Positions 1 to 13,700 of a stretch of DNA of 64,000 bases are shown one piece after another; positions within the stretch are counted from its first letter, which is position 1; every line of letters starts with the position of its first letter. The stretch is taken from contig KL197709.1 of the NCBI GenBank assembly GCA_000697665.1, positions 2,603,599-2,667,598 on the forward strand, read 5' to 3'. Below the pieces are notes generated by a model. The model had not been told where the DNA came from. It was given only the letters and a program-made list of their open reading frames with translations, and did no database searches. Origin of the DNA: Jaapia argillacea MUCL 33604. Lineage: Eukaryota; Basidiomycota; Agaricomycetes; Jaapiales; Jaapiaceae. Position numbers and translations under genes: made by a program.

Positions 1-3000
1 ATTTTACGGTTATATATGCTACCAGCTCTTCCGCTGATTCGAGGGAATGCAGTTTGTGCAGTGGAGGTTTGGAATATCATTAGGCAGTACGAAACTACCC
101 TCCGATGGCGACTATATGGCGAATGGAAGACAAGCACCTACAAGTCGCACCCCGAGTTGCGCGTTCGGGCAGTTCAGGCGGATCGCGAGTCGAAAGGTAT
201 CTTGCGACGGCTGTCCCTCAATACTATCGACACACTTTCCAGCACTGTCGCCAAATTGGCCCATTCCAACCCATGCATATTCTTCGCCAACGCCGTCAAC
301 CAGATCATGGCATACGACAATATGGCTGCGGTCGTCATCCAAGCCTTACGATACGTTACGAATATGGGATTCGATGTTCTCGTTTATGTTGTCCTTGACG
401 CTTTCTCGAATCCCCACAAAGATCGAGTCAAGGATGATGGAGTGAACACATCTGACTGGCTTCAGAGTATGTTCATCATACTCCGCTCATTCTTGCACGC
501 TGACGGTCAGTTTTTCAGGTCTAGCTTCTTTCACAGGGATGCTCTTCCGCCGCTATAGCGCCGACCTCACACCGCTACTCAAATATATCGTTCATCAACT
601 CTACAACCGGCAAACGACGGAGATTGTAGTCCTTCGTGAGCTCATCTGGAAAATGGCCGGAATCGAGCCTTTGCCCAGTTTGAGCGATTCGCAGATAGCA
701 GCCATGGCAGGTGGACCTGCCCTCCGAATTGAGGCCGTTGCTTCCAATACCCGCGGAGCACGCCTTGACCCTGGTGACGCCACCTTGAAAGGCCCGCAGA
801 GGTTAGGCAAAACTCTCTTGGATGCGTCGCTCGCGCTGCCTTTGCTCATCCAAGTCGCTCAACAACGTCAATCTTGTGTTTTCGATGCGAAAGACACACA
901 TCTGAAGTCGCTTGCTAGTTTGTACGATGCTGTAGGTCGACATTATGCGAAACCATTCCACGTCCCTCACCATTGTACTTTTTTGTTTAGACGCACGGGG
1001 TGTTGCTTCAGTATTTAGAACTCCTCACCTCTCCGGCAGTCGTGTTGCCCCATGACTATGCTACGAAGGTTATCCCTTCTTTGGCCGAGCTGGGTGAGTT
1101 ATACGGCATTTGCGCGCCGATATGCATGCAGATTATCCGGCCTGTCCTACACGAGAAGTTATTGGTATGTTGGCTGCCTAGCATTTGGGGCTCCTACTGA
1201 TCTATCCTGTTGAGAAGGTGTCTGCACTAGCGATGCAAGAGCAGGAAAGAGTGGCCAGTGAAGAGGCCGAGAAGCGTCTCAAGGCCGCTCTGACCGCGAA
1301 ACGAGAACCCAGCACAACAACATCGCGGGTTGCGTCACCTAGTGCCGGGGAGGCCAGTGTATCCGCCGAGGGTCCAGCAGAAACCAAACAGTTGTCCGCA
1401 TCCAAAGGCGACGATGTGTCCATGGATTTGGCTGACACTTCTATTAACGGCCAAACATCGGCATTGTCGGAGGTTTGTGAGATTTCTAATTGTACCGTCC
1501 GTGGTTGGCTGATCCTCTTCGGCAGCAACCTTGGGTACCGGAACTCTTCGCACTCTTTGATGAAGTCAAGCGAGTTGCTCCTGCTAGTGCTATTGAAATC
1601 ATCGGGTGAGCATATTTCGTGATAGTTCTTACTTCATCAAATGGCTTACCTGTCATTATTCGTAGACCTGGTTTCTATCTCACCTTCTGGCAATTATCAA
1701 CGTATGATCTTGCTCCACCTGCTGGGAAATATGACGAAGAAGGGGCCACTCTGCGAGCTCTCAGTCGTGAAGAGGATAGCAAGTATCAAGCCGCCGATCG
1801 GTCCTCAGACCGAATGAGAAGGGCCATGGCGCCATCCCATCGCAGCCGACGGGATCGATATAATGCTTTCGCTCACATCTTAGCCCAAGAGTTCAAAGAG
1901 CAGGCGGCTTCTCGAGCATTCACACTCAAGCGTTTAGCTAAAGAGAAACTACATTGGTTCTCCCACAGTACGTTCTGTCCTTCACCTTCCGACTCGTTCT
2001 GAAGGCTCCTCAGTTCCTTCTGGCTCAAAACAGGGCGCACTTGTGTCATCTTTCATCGAACATTGCATTCAGCCTCGATGTCTTTTATCCCCTATGGATG
2101 CCGATTATTGTGCACAAATAATCAAAGTCGTTCACGCACAAGGAACAACACAATTTTCAACTATCATGTGCTATGACAAGGCGAGTCTGATCCACTTCTC
2201 GCATTTTGCTTTTCTGATATATTTCTCCAGTTGCTTGGTGACCACGTGAAAGTCGTTGTCTTCTCGTGTAGTGAATATGAGGCGAGAAACTATGGTTCGT
2301 CTGATGAATGTGTTTCTGAGTGCTCAGACTGACCTCCTCTTAGGGCGGTTTTTACTTGGCATCCTTACGGATTTGTGGAAGTGGCATCAAGACGTCCAGC
2401 TTTTCAATCAAGAAAACCGCATGAAGTCTGGGGGCAAGACCATTTGTTTGCCAGGCTTCCGATTGCGAGTGGCGGACAAGCCCGTTAATCCTGATGATCT
2501 AATGACCTGGGATGAATTCAAGAAGATTCTGAAGAAATGGTATCGGAAGCTCGCTCTGGTCAGTCGCGCATCAGTTTGGATAAGCATGATACCTCCCTAA
2601 CGTTTTATATATTGTAGTCACTAATAGAGTGCATACAAACTGGAGAATTCATGCATGTGTACAACGCCATCATAGTGCTGAAGGAGATACTCCCTGTCTT
2701 TCCTGTTGCTGCTGTGAACGAGCATGTAGGAGTTAACCTCAGCAAGATAATCGAGAGCTTTCTCCAGAAGGAGGAAAGAGGAGACCTGAAGATACTGGGA
2801 AGGGCGTACGTGTTTTCAAATTTTCCTTAATACTTGGCAGTTTTTAAACACAAGGTCATAGATACTCTGCCAGTCTTGAGAAGAGACGATCGGTATGGAT
2901 GTCCTCACCAGCTGCTCAGGTATGACCACTCCCCTCTCGTTTACACCACCTCTGAACATGTCCCATAGCCAACCATCCCTGCGTCCCCCAGGCCAAGTAC

Positions 3001-5243
3001 CAACGGCTCTCCGGCTCCACCTGACAAGGCCAGGAACATTGTTCCTCCGACTGGACCCAGCTCTCGCAACTCAAATCTTCCCACCTCCACTCCATCCGCT
3101 CCTCGAGCACAGATGGCTATGATCAACGGGGGCAATCAAGCAGCGTCTGATAAACCATCTCCAATGCCACCATCAACGAAGCTTGCGCTAGAAAGGTACT
3201 TCTCAACTCATATTATTCAAGTCGGGAAATAATTACGATTTCTACGTTTAGCGTACCGAGACCCGAGGTTGTCAAACGAGTCAGACCTGAGATGAAAGCT
3301 ATGGAATCTGCTCTGAAACCTTCACCGCCCGCCAATGGCGACAAAATGGATGTTGACCAACCGCCTCTCTCGGGGTCTGCTCCGTCTGGTGTTCGACCGG
3401 CCGGCCAAGACGGTAGTTCAATTCCATCAAGTCTCACCCGACCATCATCGACAGGTTCCCCACTTCGGCGGGATCTGTCTCATGTTAAGGATGGCTCACG
3501 TCCAACGACTCCTAGTATTCTCTCCGGCCCTGCTGTGACGCGAGACGGTGTAGCTTCCCCCAAACCCATGGACGATAAAGCTCCCGCTTCCGAGCTCCCA
3601 CCTTCGATGCCCCCTCCCTCAAAACCTAGTCAGACTATGTCTGCTCAAGAGCTTCGAGAGACAGCTAGACAGTCAATTGCCCAGCGTGGCACTGACAAAG
3701 TCGACGAGAAGATTGTCATTGAGGACTCTCGGAATGATGTACAACTTCTCACCGCTCCCTCTTTTGCCACTCGTCGTCGCTCGCAAACCCCTCCAACCCG
3801 ACCAGGTACACGTCCGCCAAGCGCGGATAGCCGTGGGAGCGGAGGACGACCTCGTTCAACTGCCCCGCGCCCCGATGACCGGAGAGCAGAGCCGAGTATT
3901 CGCCAGGAATCTCGCGATCTACCTCCGTTAGGCCGTCGTGAAAGCCGGAATGAGCGAGTAGCACGGGAGAGGGACAGTGAACGGGAACGCGATCAACGTG
4001 GTCGAGATAGACACGGAGAGAGGGAGCGAGAACGTGACCGTGACCGTGAACGGGATCGAGAGAGGGAGAGGGAGAAAGATCGCGAGAAGGAACGGGATAG
4101 GGATAGAGAGAGGGACAGAGATCGCGAGCGGGACCGTGATAGGGATCGCGATAGAGACCGTCACCGTCGAGACGACAAGGACCGCGACCGTGACATCAGA
4201 AAGGATCGCGGTGTACCAGTGATCGACGCCCCTCCTGTGGTCAACGACGAGAGAGCATTGCCGACCCGACCGGACACCTCCCGACATCGTGGTCTTTCCA
4301 ACGGTGATGATGGCCTTGGGAAGAGGAGACGACCTGGCGAAGAGGAGGTTTGTTCATTGTTTCATTGCGAACAGTGGCCATTGCTGACTGTAATTCCCCA
4401 AGCAGGACCGAGGTCCCAAACGTAGCTCACGCAGAGACGGACACAGAGAAGAGAGGGGACGACGTTCTTCAGAGAAGGACGGCCATGACAGGCCTCGGGA
4501 TGGAGATCGACGGAGAAAAGACCGTGACCTGTCTGACACTGACAATCGCACCACAGCTCCGTCTGACAAAGTACGCACTTCTCCTATTCCAATGGTCCTA
4601 TGATGATCTTACTTGTTATGGCCTCCCCCAGCCTGTCGACAAGCGTATGCCTGAAGGACCGTTGGCATCGAAGCCTTTGCCGCCTACCACACCTTCAGCG
4701 CCACGAGCTATGGCCATTGCTGACCCATCCAGAGGTATAGGCAAGCCTTCCACATTACCGCCGGGAAGGGACCGAGACCGGAAACCTCGAGACCAGCCAC
4801 CGCTCAATGGGGCATCATCCCAATCAAACACACCTGCTCCTGAACCAACTGGAGGCAGTTTACGCTCTCGGATCGGTGATAAGGAGGCGCCGCGATCACC
4901 ACCCCCTTCATACCATCTCGAAGATGATCGCGGTCGGGGAGAGCTCCCTTCCAAAGATGACGAATCAGACGGCCCAAGGAAGCGAACTTTGTCAGGTGCG
5001 TTATATCCTGACCTTACTTCCTCCCTTTTGCTTTTTGACTCATCGATTTATCTGTTAGATCGTGAAAAGGAGTTAGCAAGTAGCTCGTCTGGTGGCGCTA
5101 CGGAGATGAGCGGTCAACCTAGCAAGCGACCGAGGATTGATCGAATGCGATGGAAAGCTAGCGGTGGCTCTAATCTGGCGAGGAAAGTGCTACCAATCGA
5201 TCCCCAAGCTGGCGACAAATCAAGAATGGGTCGGAAGGATTGA
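1..5243 (+). CDS. THO2: THO complex subunit 2 (THO2/THOC2), 5'-truncated by window edge
   Basis: THO2 is the large scaffold of the nuclear THO/TREX complex, which couples transcription to mRNA packaging and export. The translated exons show THO2-typical blocks. RLYGEWK lies near 100-125. FWQLSTYDLAPP and a following YDEE segment lie at about 1,685-1,745, then a conserved helical stretch (RSRRDRYNAFAHILAQEFKE, about 1,830-1,900). FIEHCIQPRCLLSPMDADYC is at about 2,050-2,110 and GRFLLGILTDLWKWHQD at about 2,340-2,390. The C-terminal third (from about 2,900) is Ser/Pro-rich and disordered. It contains an Arg-Asp/Arg-Glu dipeptide tract (about 3,960-4,210), a second basic stretch (about 4,410-4,560), and a basic KRPR cluster near the end. 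Many 50-60 nt introns interrupt the gene. The start lies left of the window; the stop is at 5,241-5,243. The gene converges on GTP cyclohydrolase with about 295 bp between stops. Identity is confident; exact splice sites were only partly checked. Confidence 0.9.
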
Positions 5244-5538
5244 TTATCGATCCATCTTAACATCTTTGCATAGCGTACCATGTTTATAGATTGTATATGA
5301 CTGATCGTAATCCTTGTTACATACTCGTACAGACGAAATTGCTATGATGTCGTTGTGTGGTATAAGGGTACAACCGTGTTGAAGGGGAGAGAAAACAAGT
5401 AATAAGTCAATGATGAAAGATGCTGGAAATGCGAGTTGAATCGATGCATGACGAGTTGGATCGCTTGCACGAGGTGAGAGTATGCATAATGATGCTCGGA
5501 GGCCAAATGATGCTCGGGAACCAATGAGTCGTTGGGAG

Positions 5539-6730
5539 TTATCTCTTGATGAGCGTGAGGAATTCTTCACGAGTTTTCTGTTGCGTACGGAAGCACCCCA
5601 ACATGCAGGATGTTACCGTGATGGATCCTGGTTTCTGGACTCCACGCATTGTCATACAAAGATGCCTGGTAGAAATGAGCCAATGGTAAAAAAAACTGAG
5701 ATATGGTGGAACTCACGTCGCCTCCATGACAACAGCCACACCACGAGGCTTAATCGCTTCCTGAATGGCGATTGCTATCTGCTTTGTCAGACGTTCTTGG
5801 ACTTGCAGGCGTCGGCTGAATGTTTCTGCTACACGGGCAAGTTTGGACAAACCAAGAACGAGCTGATTCGGGATATACGCTATGGCAACCTAAAAGTGGC
5901 ACAGAAGATTACTTTTTGCCCAGGCATCTCCGCGTGGACGGCAAGAAGGTCGCGGGAACTCACCTTCCCCATGAAAGGAACTAGATGGTGCTCGCATAGA
6001 CTCGCGATGTCGATATCTCGTACAATAACCATTTCTTCGTGATCTTCCGCGAAAATCGCATCGTTAATGACATCTACGGACGAACAGGGTATTCTCAATT
6101 CAGATTGGAGTTAAGGGTTATTTCGAGAGTCTTTAAGCACCTGCCAGACGCTCCTCATACCCTCGCGTCATCCACATCAAAGCCTGGGCATACCGTTCTG
6201 GCGTTCGGAGCAACCCTTCTCGATCGGGGTCTTCTCCAATGCACTCAAGTATAGACCGGACAGCGGAAGCGAGTTTTTTTTCTCGCGCAGCACGCTCGGC
6301 AGGTGTTGCGGTGAGGCGTAAAACTGTCGACTTGGCTGTCAAATAATGTGATGTGTTAATATACCGTGGTCGGAGATTGACGAGGGGACTTACCGGGCCA
6401 CCCCAAACCGTTTGGATCAGGCAACGGGCTATCCCTGAGGCCGCCGGGGTGCGTAACACCGGTCAGAGGAGTTGAAACCCCCGACGAAGCTCGGAATCCA
6501 TATCCCTCTCGGACATGAGCGCTCAACAACAGTCGAGGAGAGGCAGGAGAAGGGTCAATTTCATTCTCGCCCTGTTCGTCATCCCCTCGTGGTGCATTGT
6601 CGACATCTGGACGGCCATCAGGAGAGTCAAGGCAAGGACGAGAATCCGAGGTGTGTTGCTTTAACTGTAATCGTCGCAAACCGTCCGACAACATGGCACT
6701 GTGGGTCAAATCGGCAGAGAGGGACGCCAT
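5539..6730 (-). CDS. FOL2: GTP cyclohydrolase I
   Basis: This enzyme converts GTP to 7,8-dihydroneopterin triphosphate, the first step of folate/tetrahydrobiopterin synthesis. The exons spell out the family in order. First is a disordered N-terminal extension of about 115 residues (6,730-6,390). Then come [20 protein letters not shown] (about 6,200-6,270) and the zinc/active-site segment [13 protein letters not shown] (about 5,960-6,010). [20 protein letters not shown] (about 5,790-5,850) and GVAVVMEA, joined across an intron to [13 protein letters not shown] (about 5,600-5,740), complete the core. The Cys and His of CEHH and the Cys of HLCM are the expected zinc ligands, so the protein looks catalytically complete. 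It ends [11 protein letters not shown]-stop at 5,539. The chosen ATG at 6,730 gives [10 protein letters not shown]; an in-frame ATG at 6,781 would add 17 residues. At least four short introns are present. The gene is divergent from the ABC transporter. Confidence 0.93.
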
Positions 6731-7415
6731 GATAAAGTAGGGAAAGCGAGAGACTTTATTTGCCCACGGAAATGACGGCAAGGGGTGGAAGGAGGGGTCA
6801 GAAGAAGGAGAGCTACGAGAAAAGTGAAAGCAAATGAAGAGGAAGAATTGGAGAGGAGGGAAAAGCAGCCCAAAGAAGTGGAAAACGTGGCGTTAGTCGC
6901 GTGGCCGGAGTCAGCATATCCGGAAATGTGTAAGGGACCAGGCGATAGAGCGGGTGGGCAGCGCGGTGGTGGGGCGTCTCCGGTCAGTCGCCACTTATTT
7001 CCCGCCGCTGCCCAGCGCACAGCCGTATCCGGATACTTGAATGGGTCGTTTATGATTCCAGAAAGTCGCGCAATCTGAGCGTATCTATTAATCGCCCCAC
7101 AGCCACCGTTATTGTCTCGCTAGATTACGGTCAGATCACTTCTCCCAACCTGCCATATCTGAATCTTCCTACTCCCGAGCTCTCCACGCGGCTCAATCCA
7201 CCGAAAACCGTCGGGGCGCACATACCATATACTGTGCGTTCATGTCTGAAATCTTCCGGATCTCGTGTTTGGGGCAGAACAGCCTACCGCACAATGCCAT
7301 ACCTTCCGGCCGTGACTCCAGAATGCTTAGAGGGGAAGAGCCGACGTCTTTAATCTCTCTTAAGGCTTGATGTGCTGAGCTGGCGTGTCCAACCCCCCTC
7401 GACATCCTTTCGCGA
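6731..7415. promoter_or_regulatory. Divergent intergenic region, GTP cyclohydrolase / ABC transporter
   Basis: This 685 bp region between two head-to-head genes must hold both promoters. The part nearest GTP cyclohydrolase (about 6,780-6,880) is purine-rich on the + strand. I saw no clear TATA box or strong factor site, and no convincing small gene. Confidence 0.5.
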
Positions 7416-10149
7416 ATGAGTCTGAACATCCACTTTCCTCATCTAATATTCCCGACGAGTCTCCTGGAGCTACCAGAGGACATACTGGACGGCGACTTGT
7501 CGCCCATGCACCTGCCCGACCCGAAGGACACACTCTACGATATTTGGCTCGCTTCTCGTTCTCCCAATGCCCCGAACCGGGTTCAGCTGGCTCCTGGAGC
7601 ACAGCGTCCTCTGACCATCGCCAAACTGTCTCTGGCGGGTCAAATCATCGCACGATGTGGTCCTGGATTTTTTACGCTAGTGTGGGGTTTACACCCCATC
7701 CGTACTTTGATTATGCTAGCTTTGAACGTCGCCCGTGGTGCTTTTCCTGCTTTACGGGGATATTCCCAGGCCCTTATCATCAACGAGGTTCATTTCCGCT
7801 GCTTACTTCGCACAATGGAACTGATGCCCATTTCTTGGAATGCAGGTCCAATCCTCAATTTCATCTGGAAGTTTCACGTGGTCACATTTATTGTACCTTC
7901 TTGGAACAGAATTTTCAAGAATGGTACTTGAGACTGCCATCGATTCATTTGCGTACGCCTTCTTGGTTTCTCGTCTCTCGGCATTTCCAACTCATCTTTC
8001 TACAGCACTTTAAATGAGAATCTAGTTTATGGCTCCGCGCGGTTTCTAATAGAATACAGACAAATGGAACAACAACTTCGGCTAGACGTGCCTACACTCT
8101 CCGATCCGACCACCCGCGATCTTCTACATGAATCAGACTTATTTGTTAGGTCATTCGCTCAAGCAGGTATAGGGGGCTTCGGCTTCGGACTCCTATCCCC
8201 CCTGGACTTCGTACGAGTCCTCACATTATTATCGGAGCTTGCCTCCCATGTCTTCGTCCTCTCATCGCTCACCGCTGCGACTCCCTCCAGCGGTACCTCC
8301 CGTACCACCCAGCTTTACATCCTCGCATTCTCGCTGATAACATTCATCTTGCCGCACATCGTTGCATGGCTTCGATGCCCCGATTCGTTTAATCGATACG
8401 ATGACGGAGGGCTTCCTTATACTCCCCAAGAGGCCCGGAACGCCGAGCGACAAGAGAAGATGCGAAATCTCGCCCACAGCGATCCTTATCGACCTGAGGT
8501 TCTAGTTTGGGGTTTGGGGCCTTGGATTTTACAGGGTTGGTCGAAGGCTCGCCGAGCAATGCTCGGTTTGGATTCTGAGCACCGTGGGACAAGCAATTTC
8601 ATTGGACAAATGGACCTCGTATCTTCAGTGTTAGCACAAATCAACTTCAACTTTGCCGATTTGATGATGGTCGTTCAAAACGTGAGTATATCATGTCAGA
8701 CTGATCTCGAAAGACTCACCTCGCCATATTTATGCCCCTCTAGATCCCCCTCATGCTGGTGTTGCAACAGTCTTCCGGAGCTCTGGGATCTCTAGCTCTA
8801 TACCGAAACTCTGTACAACAACTCGTTTTCACCATCAGGCAGTTATTCACTACCACGCGAATGGGGTTACAGAGTATCTTTCTGATGGGGGCTTTTTGTG
8901 CGGCTATGGAGATCGAGCCCCTTCTCGCACCGAAAGAGGATGACTTAGTGCAATATGTCTCACATGAAAGAGGGATGAAAATCGAGGCAAGGCAGGTGAA
9001 ATCCCAGGAGTTGTCGTTCCCAAGTTGATGCTGACCCATTCCTTCACACGAACCTCGGCGCCTACAGAAATTTGTGCTATACATACCCGGGAAGCAAGCA
9101 GCCATCGCTGAGCAATGTCAACTTCAAGCTAGAAGCAGGGGAGAGACTGGCCATCGGTATGTTTAAGATGTGTGATGTTTGCGAGCTTAATTGACCATTA
9201 TGAGATTCAGTCGGACACAATGGTTCGGGTGAGTGTTGTCATCTCAACAGAAGAATGGGCTGTTCACACCATCGTAACAGGCAAGTCCACACTTGCAAAA
9301 GTCCTGCTCCGTATCCTCGACTTCGACTCTGGCGAACTGCTCGTCAATGATGTCTCAGTCCGTCATTATAACCCCCACGATTTCCACAACCACGTCTCGA
9401 CAGTATTTCAAGGATTTTCGAAATTCAATTCCACCTTGGCCGAGAATGTTGGGATAGGATTTGTGGACAAGTTGAAGAACACCAAAGCCATTGAGCACGC
9501 CGTGAAATTGGCAGGAGCGACTCGGATAGTGGAATCCTTGCCGAGAGGGCTGAAGACGCGATTAGATACCGCAGGAGCGGACCCCTTCACCTTCCCATCG
9601 CTGAATGGAAGCACTGAGAATGACACTTGGGCATCATCGCGATCACATCAGGGGCTATCGGGTGGCGAAGTGAGTACCCGCGACTTCAATGTTTTTCACA
9701 GACTAACCTGCACCCTCACCCATCAGTGGCAGCATATAGCTCTCTCCCGAGCATTTATGCGAGCCCATCGGCCTGAAGTGGACCTCCTTGTATTCGATGA
9801 ACCGGTGGGTATACCCAACATTGATGTTCTGTTCGAATCTGACATGGTGTCAGACTTCATCCCTGGATGCCCATGCGCAGAATCGCATCTTTGATACCAT
9901 CGACGACATATCCCGGCGGCCTTCAGGTGATAGGACCAAATCTGTTATCTTCATCACACATCGTCTGTCCACCGTTCGGCGTGCAGATAAGGTAGCGTTT
10001 ATGGAGAATGGGGTGAGTGTCGCTTGCTCGCCACTACCGCGGAGAAGTACTCATGGTCCACGCTTTAGACGATAGTGGAGTTCGGAACACATCAAGAGCT
10101 GATGCGTCGCAATGGTCCATATGCTGCATTGTATCGTGCCTCGGTTTGA
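7416..10149 (+). CDS. ABC transporter, exporter-type half transporter
   Basis: A membrane region is followed by one ABC ATPase domain. The N-terminal part (7,416-9,030) has hydrophobic segments such as FGFGLLSPLDFVRVLTLLSE and LYILAFSLITFILPHIVAWL. The nucleotide-binding domain is split by several introns. Its Walker A motif GHNGSGKST is assembled across two introns (about 9,155-9,300). The Q-loop region is TVFQGFSKF (about 9,400), and the signature LSGGEWQ spans an intron (about 9,655-9,735). Walker B is LLVFDEP with SSLDAHAQ in the next exon (about 9,785-9,890), and the H-loop is FITHRLS (about 9,950). It ends HQELMRRNGPYAALYRASV-stop at 10,147-10,149. All ATPase motifs are present, so it should be active; the substrate cannot be told. 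The start at 7,416 fits the reading frame of the next conserved block, but an extra upstream exon is possible. The family looks like the basidiomycete HlyB/MsbA-type transporters. Confidence 0.82.
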
Positions 10150-10785
10150 GTTTTGGAGGGAGGAGTTGGCGAGGCACGATGACGGCGACTAATTTGTATC
10201 GATAGTGTACAGTATCTGTTGTAATCCATACCCTAGAGTGTGAACTAGTGATTTTCTGCTATCGGAGGGATGTTTCATTCACTCACCCTGTCCCCTACGT
10301 CACTCTTCTTCTCGATCGAAGTCCTCGAACAGTCGTTCGTTTGGTCTATCCATGCCATCACAAAGGGCGTCAAACTTCTTAGGCCGTTGATGGTATGGCG
10401 AGCCCAACGACATTCGTCAGAGAAGATCATAGGAGTGTTATATCATCAGGATTTGAAGCCGAGCATTGGGATTTGTTTCGAGGCAATGAGCTTTAATTGG
10501 GCAGAGCCCGTCTTGGACGCCTTGTGAAAGAGATGTCAAGGACAGGGCGGAGTGGGAACCAACTCGCGTAGGTGGTGTACAGTAGCCTGTAGGTGGCTGT
10601 GGCGTTCAAGAAGTTGTTGCATTGCGAGAAGTTCTCAAAAGGTTAATTTCGGAGTCCGCGTCCCGCTTGGGCCTCGACCTCTCAGCCCTCGCAAACTAAA
10701 TAACTTGAGCTACAGAATCAGAGCTCGACATATGGATACATATACTACGGGTACTGCTTTCTTCCCTTTCTCTCAAGGTGCTCGA
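10150..10785. other. Intergenic region between converging genes
   Basis: About 640 bp lie between the stops of the ABC transporter (+) and the PHO81-like gene (-). It should hold both 3' UTRs. An open frame of 85 codons at 10,270-10,527 (+) resembles nothing I know and is not supported. Confidence 0.5.
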
Positions 10786-13700
10786 TCAAGTCAATTCACG
10801 AAGGAAATTTTGATCAGTGAAAGTGAGGAGTCCATCGTCCATCACGGCGTCTAAACTTGCATTATCGGTACCCGCAAGTGCGGTACTCAAGGCGCGAAGA
10901 TCCATTGAGGGCCCAAACGCGCCCACAAGCAATCCAGCGTCCTTAACTCCTTGTATGAGGGAGGGTACCCGGAGCTAGAACCACCAGTCAGGGAAGCCAT
11001 GCCACTAATTTGAATGGAGGTGCCTCACCAATAAATGGGCATCGAGACAAATCCCAAGCAGATTGTTCGCTTTGGAGAATTCAACCGCGGCGGCCAAACT
11101 TGTAAGGCGTCGGTCATTTGCATCATCTATCGTCAGGGTCGTGGGGCCTGGAGGGTTTGCGGTATGCTTCCCACATTGCGTAACAAAGAAGACGGGATCT
11201 GAAAACCCTTGAACCTCTGGCAAAATCACAAGAATGATGAAAAAACTCACAATTGGGCTGCTTCCAATTCAATGAAGCGCAAATATCCGGGGCTGAAGAC
11301 ATGAAAATGATCCTGCGACGTCCATATTGACCCTCAACGGAGGTAGAGGCATCATAGATGGTGCGCAAGACGGCATCCACAAATTCGTTCAAGTCGATCC
11401 TATAGCGCAGTGAATACTTCTCCCTGATCCGAGAAGGGGGATATGCCAGGGACAGGCTTAAGCCCAAGCCGGAGGGTATCGCCTAAAGAAAAGCTCCAGT
11501 GGGACTAGATGACGGGAATGGAAGTTCACATACCGCGATTAACTTCGCCAGTGATACCATAGACCCAGGTAATATCTTATGCCATTCTAAACTCATCAAA
11601 CCTGCCTCGTCTGCAACGTTAAGATTGCGACCAATGGATTGTGCCAAGGCCTCGAATTGAGAGAGGGTGACATCGGAGACCCCAAGGTCATAATCCCCCG
11701 TTGGTAACTTCCAGTCAGTGAAGACTACGGGGTGAAGATCTCGAGTGACCTGTACGACGACTTGCACGAAGTTCCCAGTAACTGACGAAACCGTCAGCGC
11801 GTGGCCTCCTCCTGTTATTATCGAGCGATTCGAAGGCGAGGTATGCGCAGAACCCACGGATCGATTGGACAGCGCTAGCTGCGGGGCAGGTTTGACAACA
11901 GCGGGAGGTGAAACGGCCATAGATTTCCAATAGGTTTCGACGGCACCGCCGACCTCAAGCTTCACGCCCTGGAATGGGGTGATAAGATTGACTTCAAATG
12001 AGATCTAACACCATCAAGTCATTTTCGTTTGTGCGTCTGTCAGCGGGATAAGACACTTTACCTGTCCGATAACGTGCAACCGATGATCCAATATTGGTAG
12101 GACGAAAGGGTGACTATTCTCGATGTCATTGAAAAGGAAGGGCAAAGCGATCGCACGCCCAATGGTCTTCGTTCCGAAATTGGGACAGAGAGAGAACTCC
12201 AGTTGCAGAGAATCTACTGATTCGATCTGGAAGGCGAAGATCTCGGATTCGTCTGCTAATGGTAGGGAGACACTGTATGGAGCCGAGGTTGCGTCGCGTG
12301 CGGAAGTCATGACCAGCTTGAGGAAAGGCGATGCAAGGACATATCGATCTCTTGATTGCGAACCTGTGAGACGATTGTCTAATTGAACGATGGAATTTGG
12401 ATGTGCTGCTGTTTCGTCGAACCGGGAGAAGTAGTGCCCGATTGAAATCTGGACGAAACAGGTCTTGTCCAGATAGTTGTGGCCGTACACTCTATATGGC
12501 ATGATCGGAGGTGGCAAAGAGAGCGAGGGGATTAAATCGAAGTCGGAATCTGCCATCCTGGACGAGTCGGTGGCGGGAGACTTGCCCGAGAAGACTGTTG
12601 GTTGTTGGCGGGTCGGTAGTGACGATGTGACCGCAAGGAGGAGGTCAACGCAGGGTTGATATCCGTACCACGCAGCATAATGAACAGCGGTGTTCCCACC
12701 CTCGTCAGTATGGTCTACCCTCGCTCCTGCCTCTAACAACACCTGGATACAGGACGCGTGTCCATGGCGTGCTGCGTGAAAGAGGGGTGTCCATTCATTG
12801 TACTTATCTGGAAGGTCCCAACCCTCGAGATTCAAAAGTTGGCGGCAGACTTCGACGTGACCGGCAGTCGCAGCCAGGTGAATAGGATATTCACCATTCG
12901 TATTGGGTACGCTCTTTGCACCATGTTGAAGTAACAGCAGGACCACATCTACATGACCGGCCTGACTTGCGAGGGAGAGAGGGATGAGATCGCCGTCCAG
13001 GGCAGACGGTTGTACCCGAAGCTCGCTGTGGCTGAGAAGCGCTCGTACACAGCCCACGCTGCCATTCAGGATCGCATAGACGATAGGGCTGTAATTATCC
13101 ATGTCGACAACTCCCGGCGAAAGGTTGACGTCCAGCAACCTTCCACAAATGTCGGAATGCCCGTTGATGCATGCATAGTGCAGGGCTGAGCGGCCGTACA
13201 CATCTGTCTTGTCCTTTTGCACCCCTTTCTCAAGACAGAGATCCACGAGACGAAGTATGCCGGCTATGGCTGCTTCGTGAAGGCAAGTCCGGCCGTTGAT
13301 ATCGTCGACGAACTGGAAGTCAAAAGGGGTCGCGACGCAGGATAGGATGAGGTCCGCTAGGTCGGGGGGTGCATTGATGATTGCTTTCCAGAGTATACGT
13401 GTGACGTTTGTCTTTCCTCCCTGTTGAACTGCGAGTGTATCGGAGTAGCGAACGACATCGCGAATCGAAGACTCATCCGAGTCTGCGACCGCCTTCCTGA
13501 GATTACTCTCTAGGTCGCGGAAGGGGCCCATATGCGCACTGCCCTCGATGGATAACTGGTGGCTGAAAATGAGGTCATTGACGGCTAGCCGCTCGACCTT
13601 TAGCCCCGAAGATAGATCCGTAATGTCGAGCAAACAGGCAGCCACAGTATCAGACATCTCTGATATCAGCTGGTGTTGACGGGTGAGAAAATCACAATGG

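Noticed and set aside
3928-4287. Long minus-strand frame with Ile/Val/Pro-rich product
   Set aside because: It is the antisense of the Arg-Asp/Glu repeat of THO2; its hydrophobic look comes from the complementary codons.
10270-10527. 85-codon plus-strand frame after the ABC transporter
   Set aside because: No family likeness, and its position between two convergent stops fits 3' UTR sequence.
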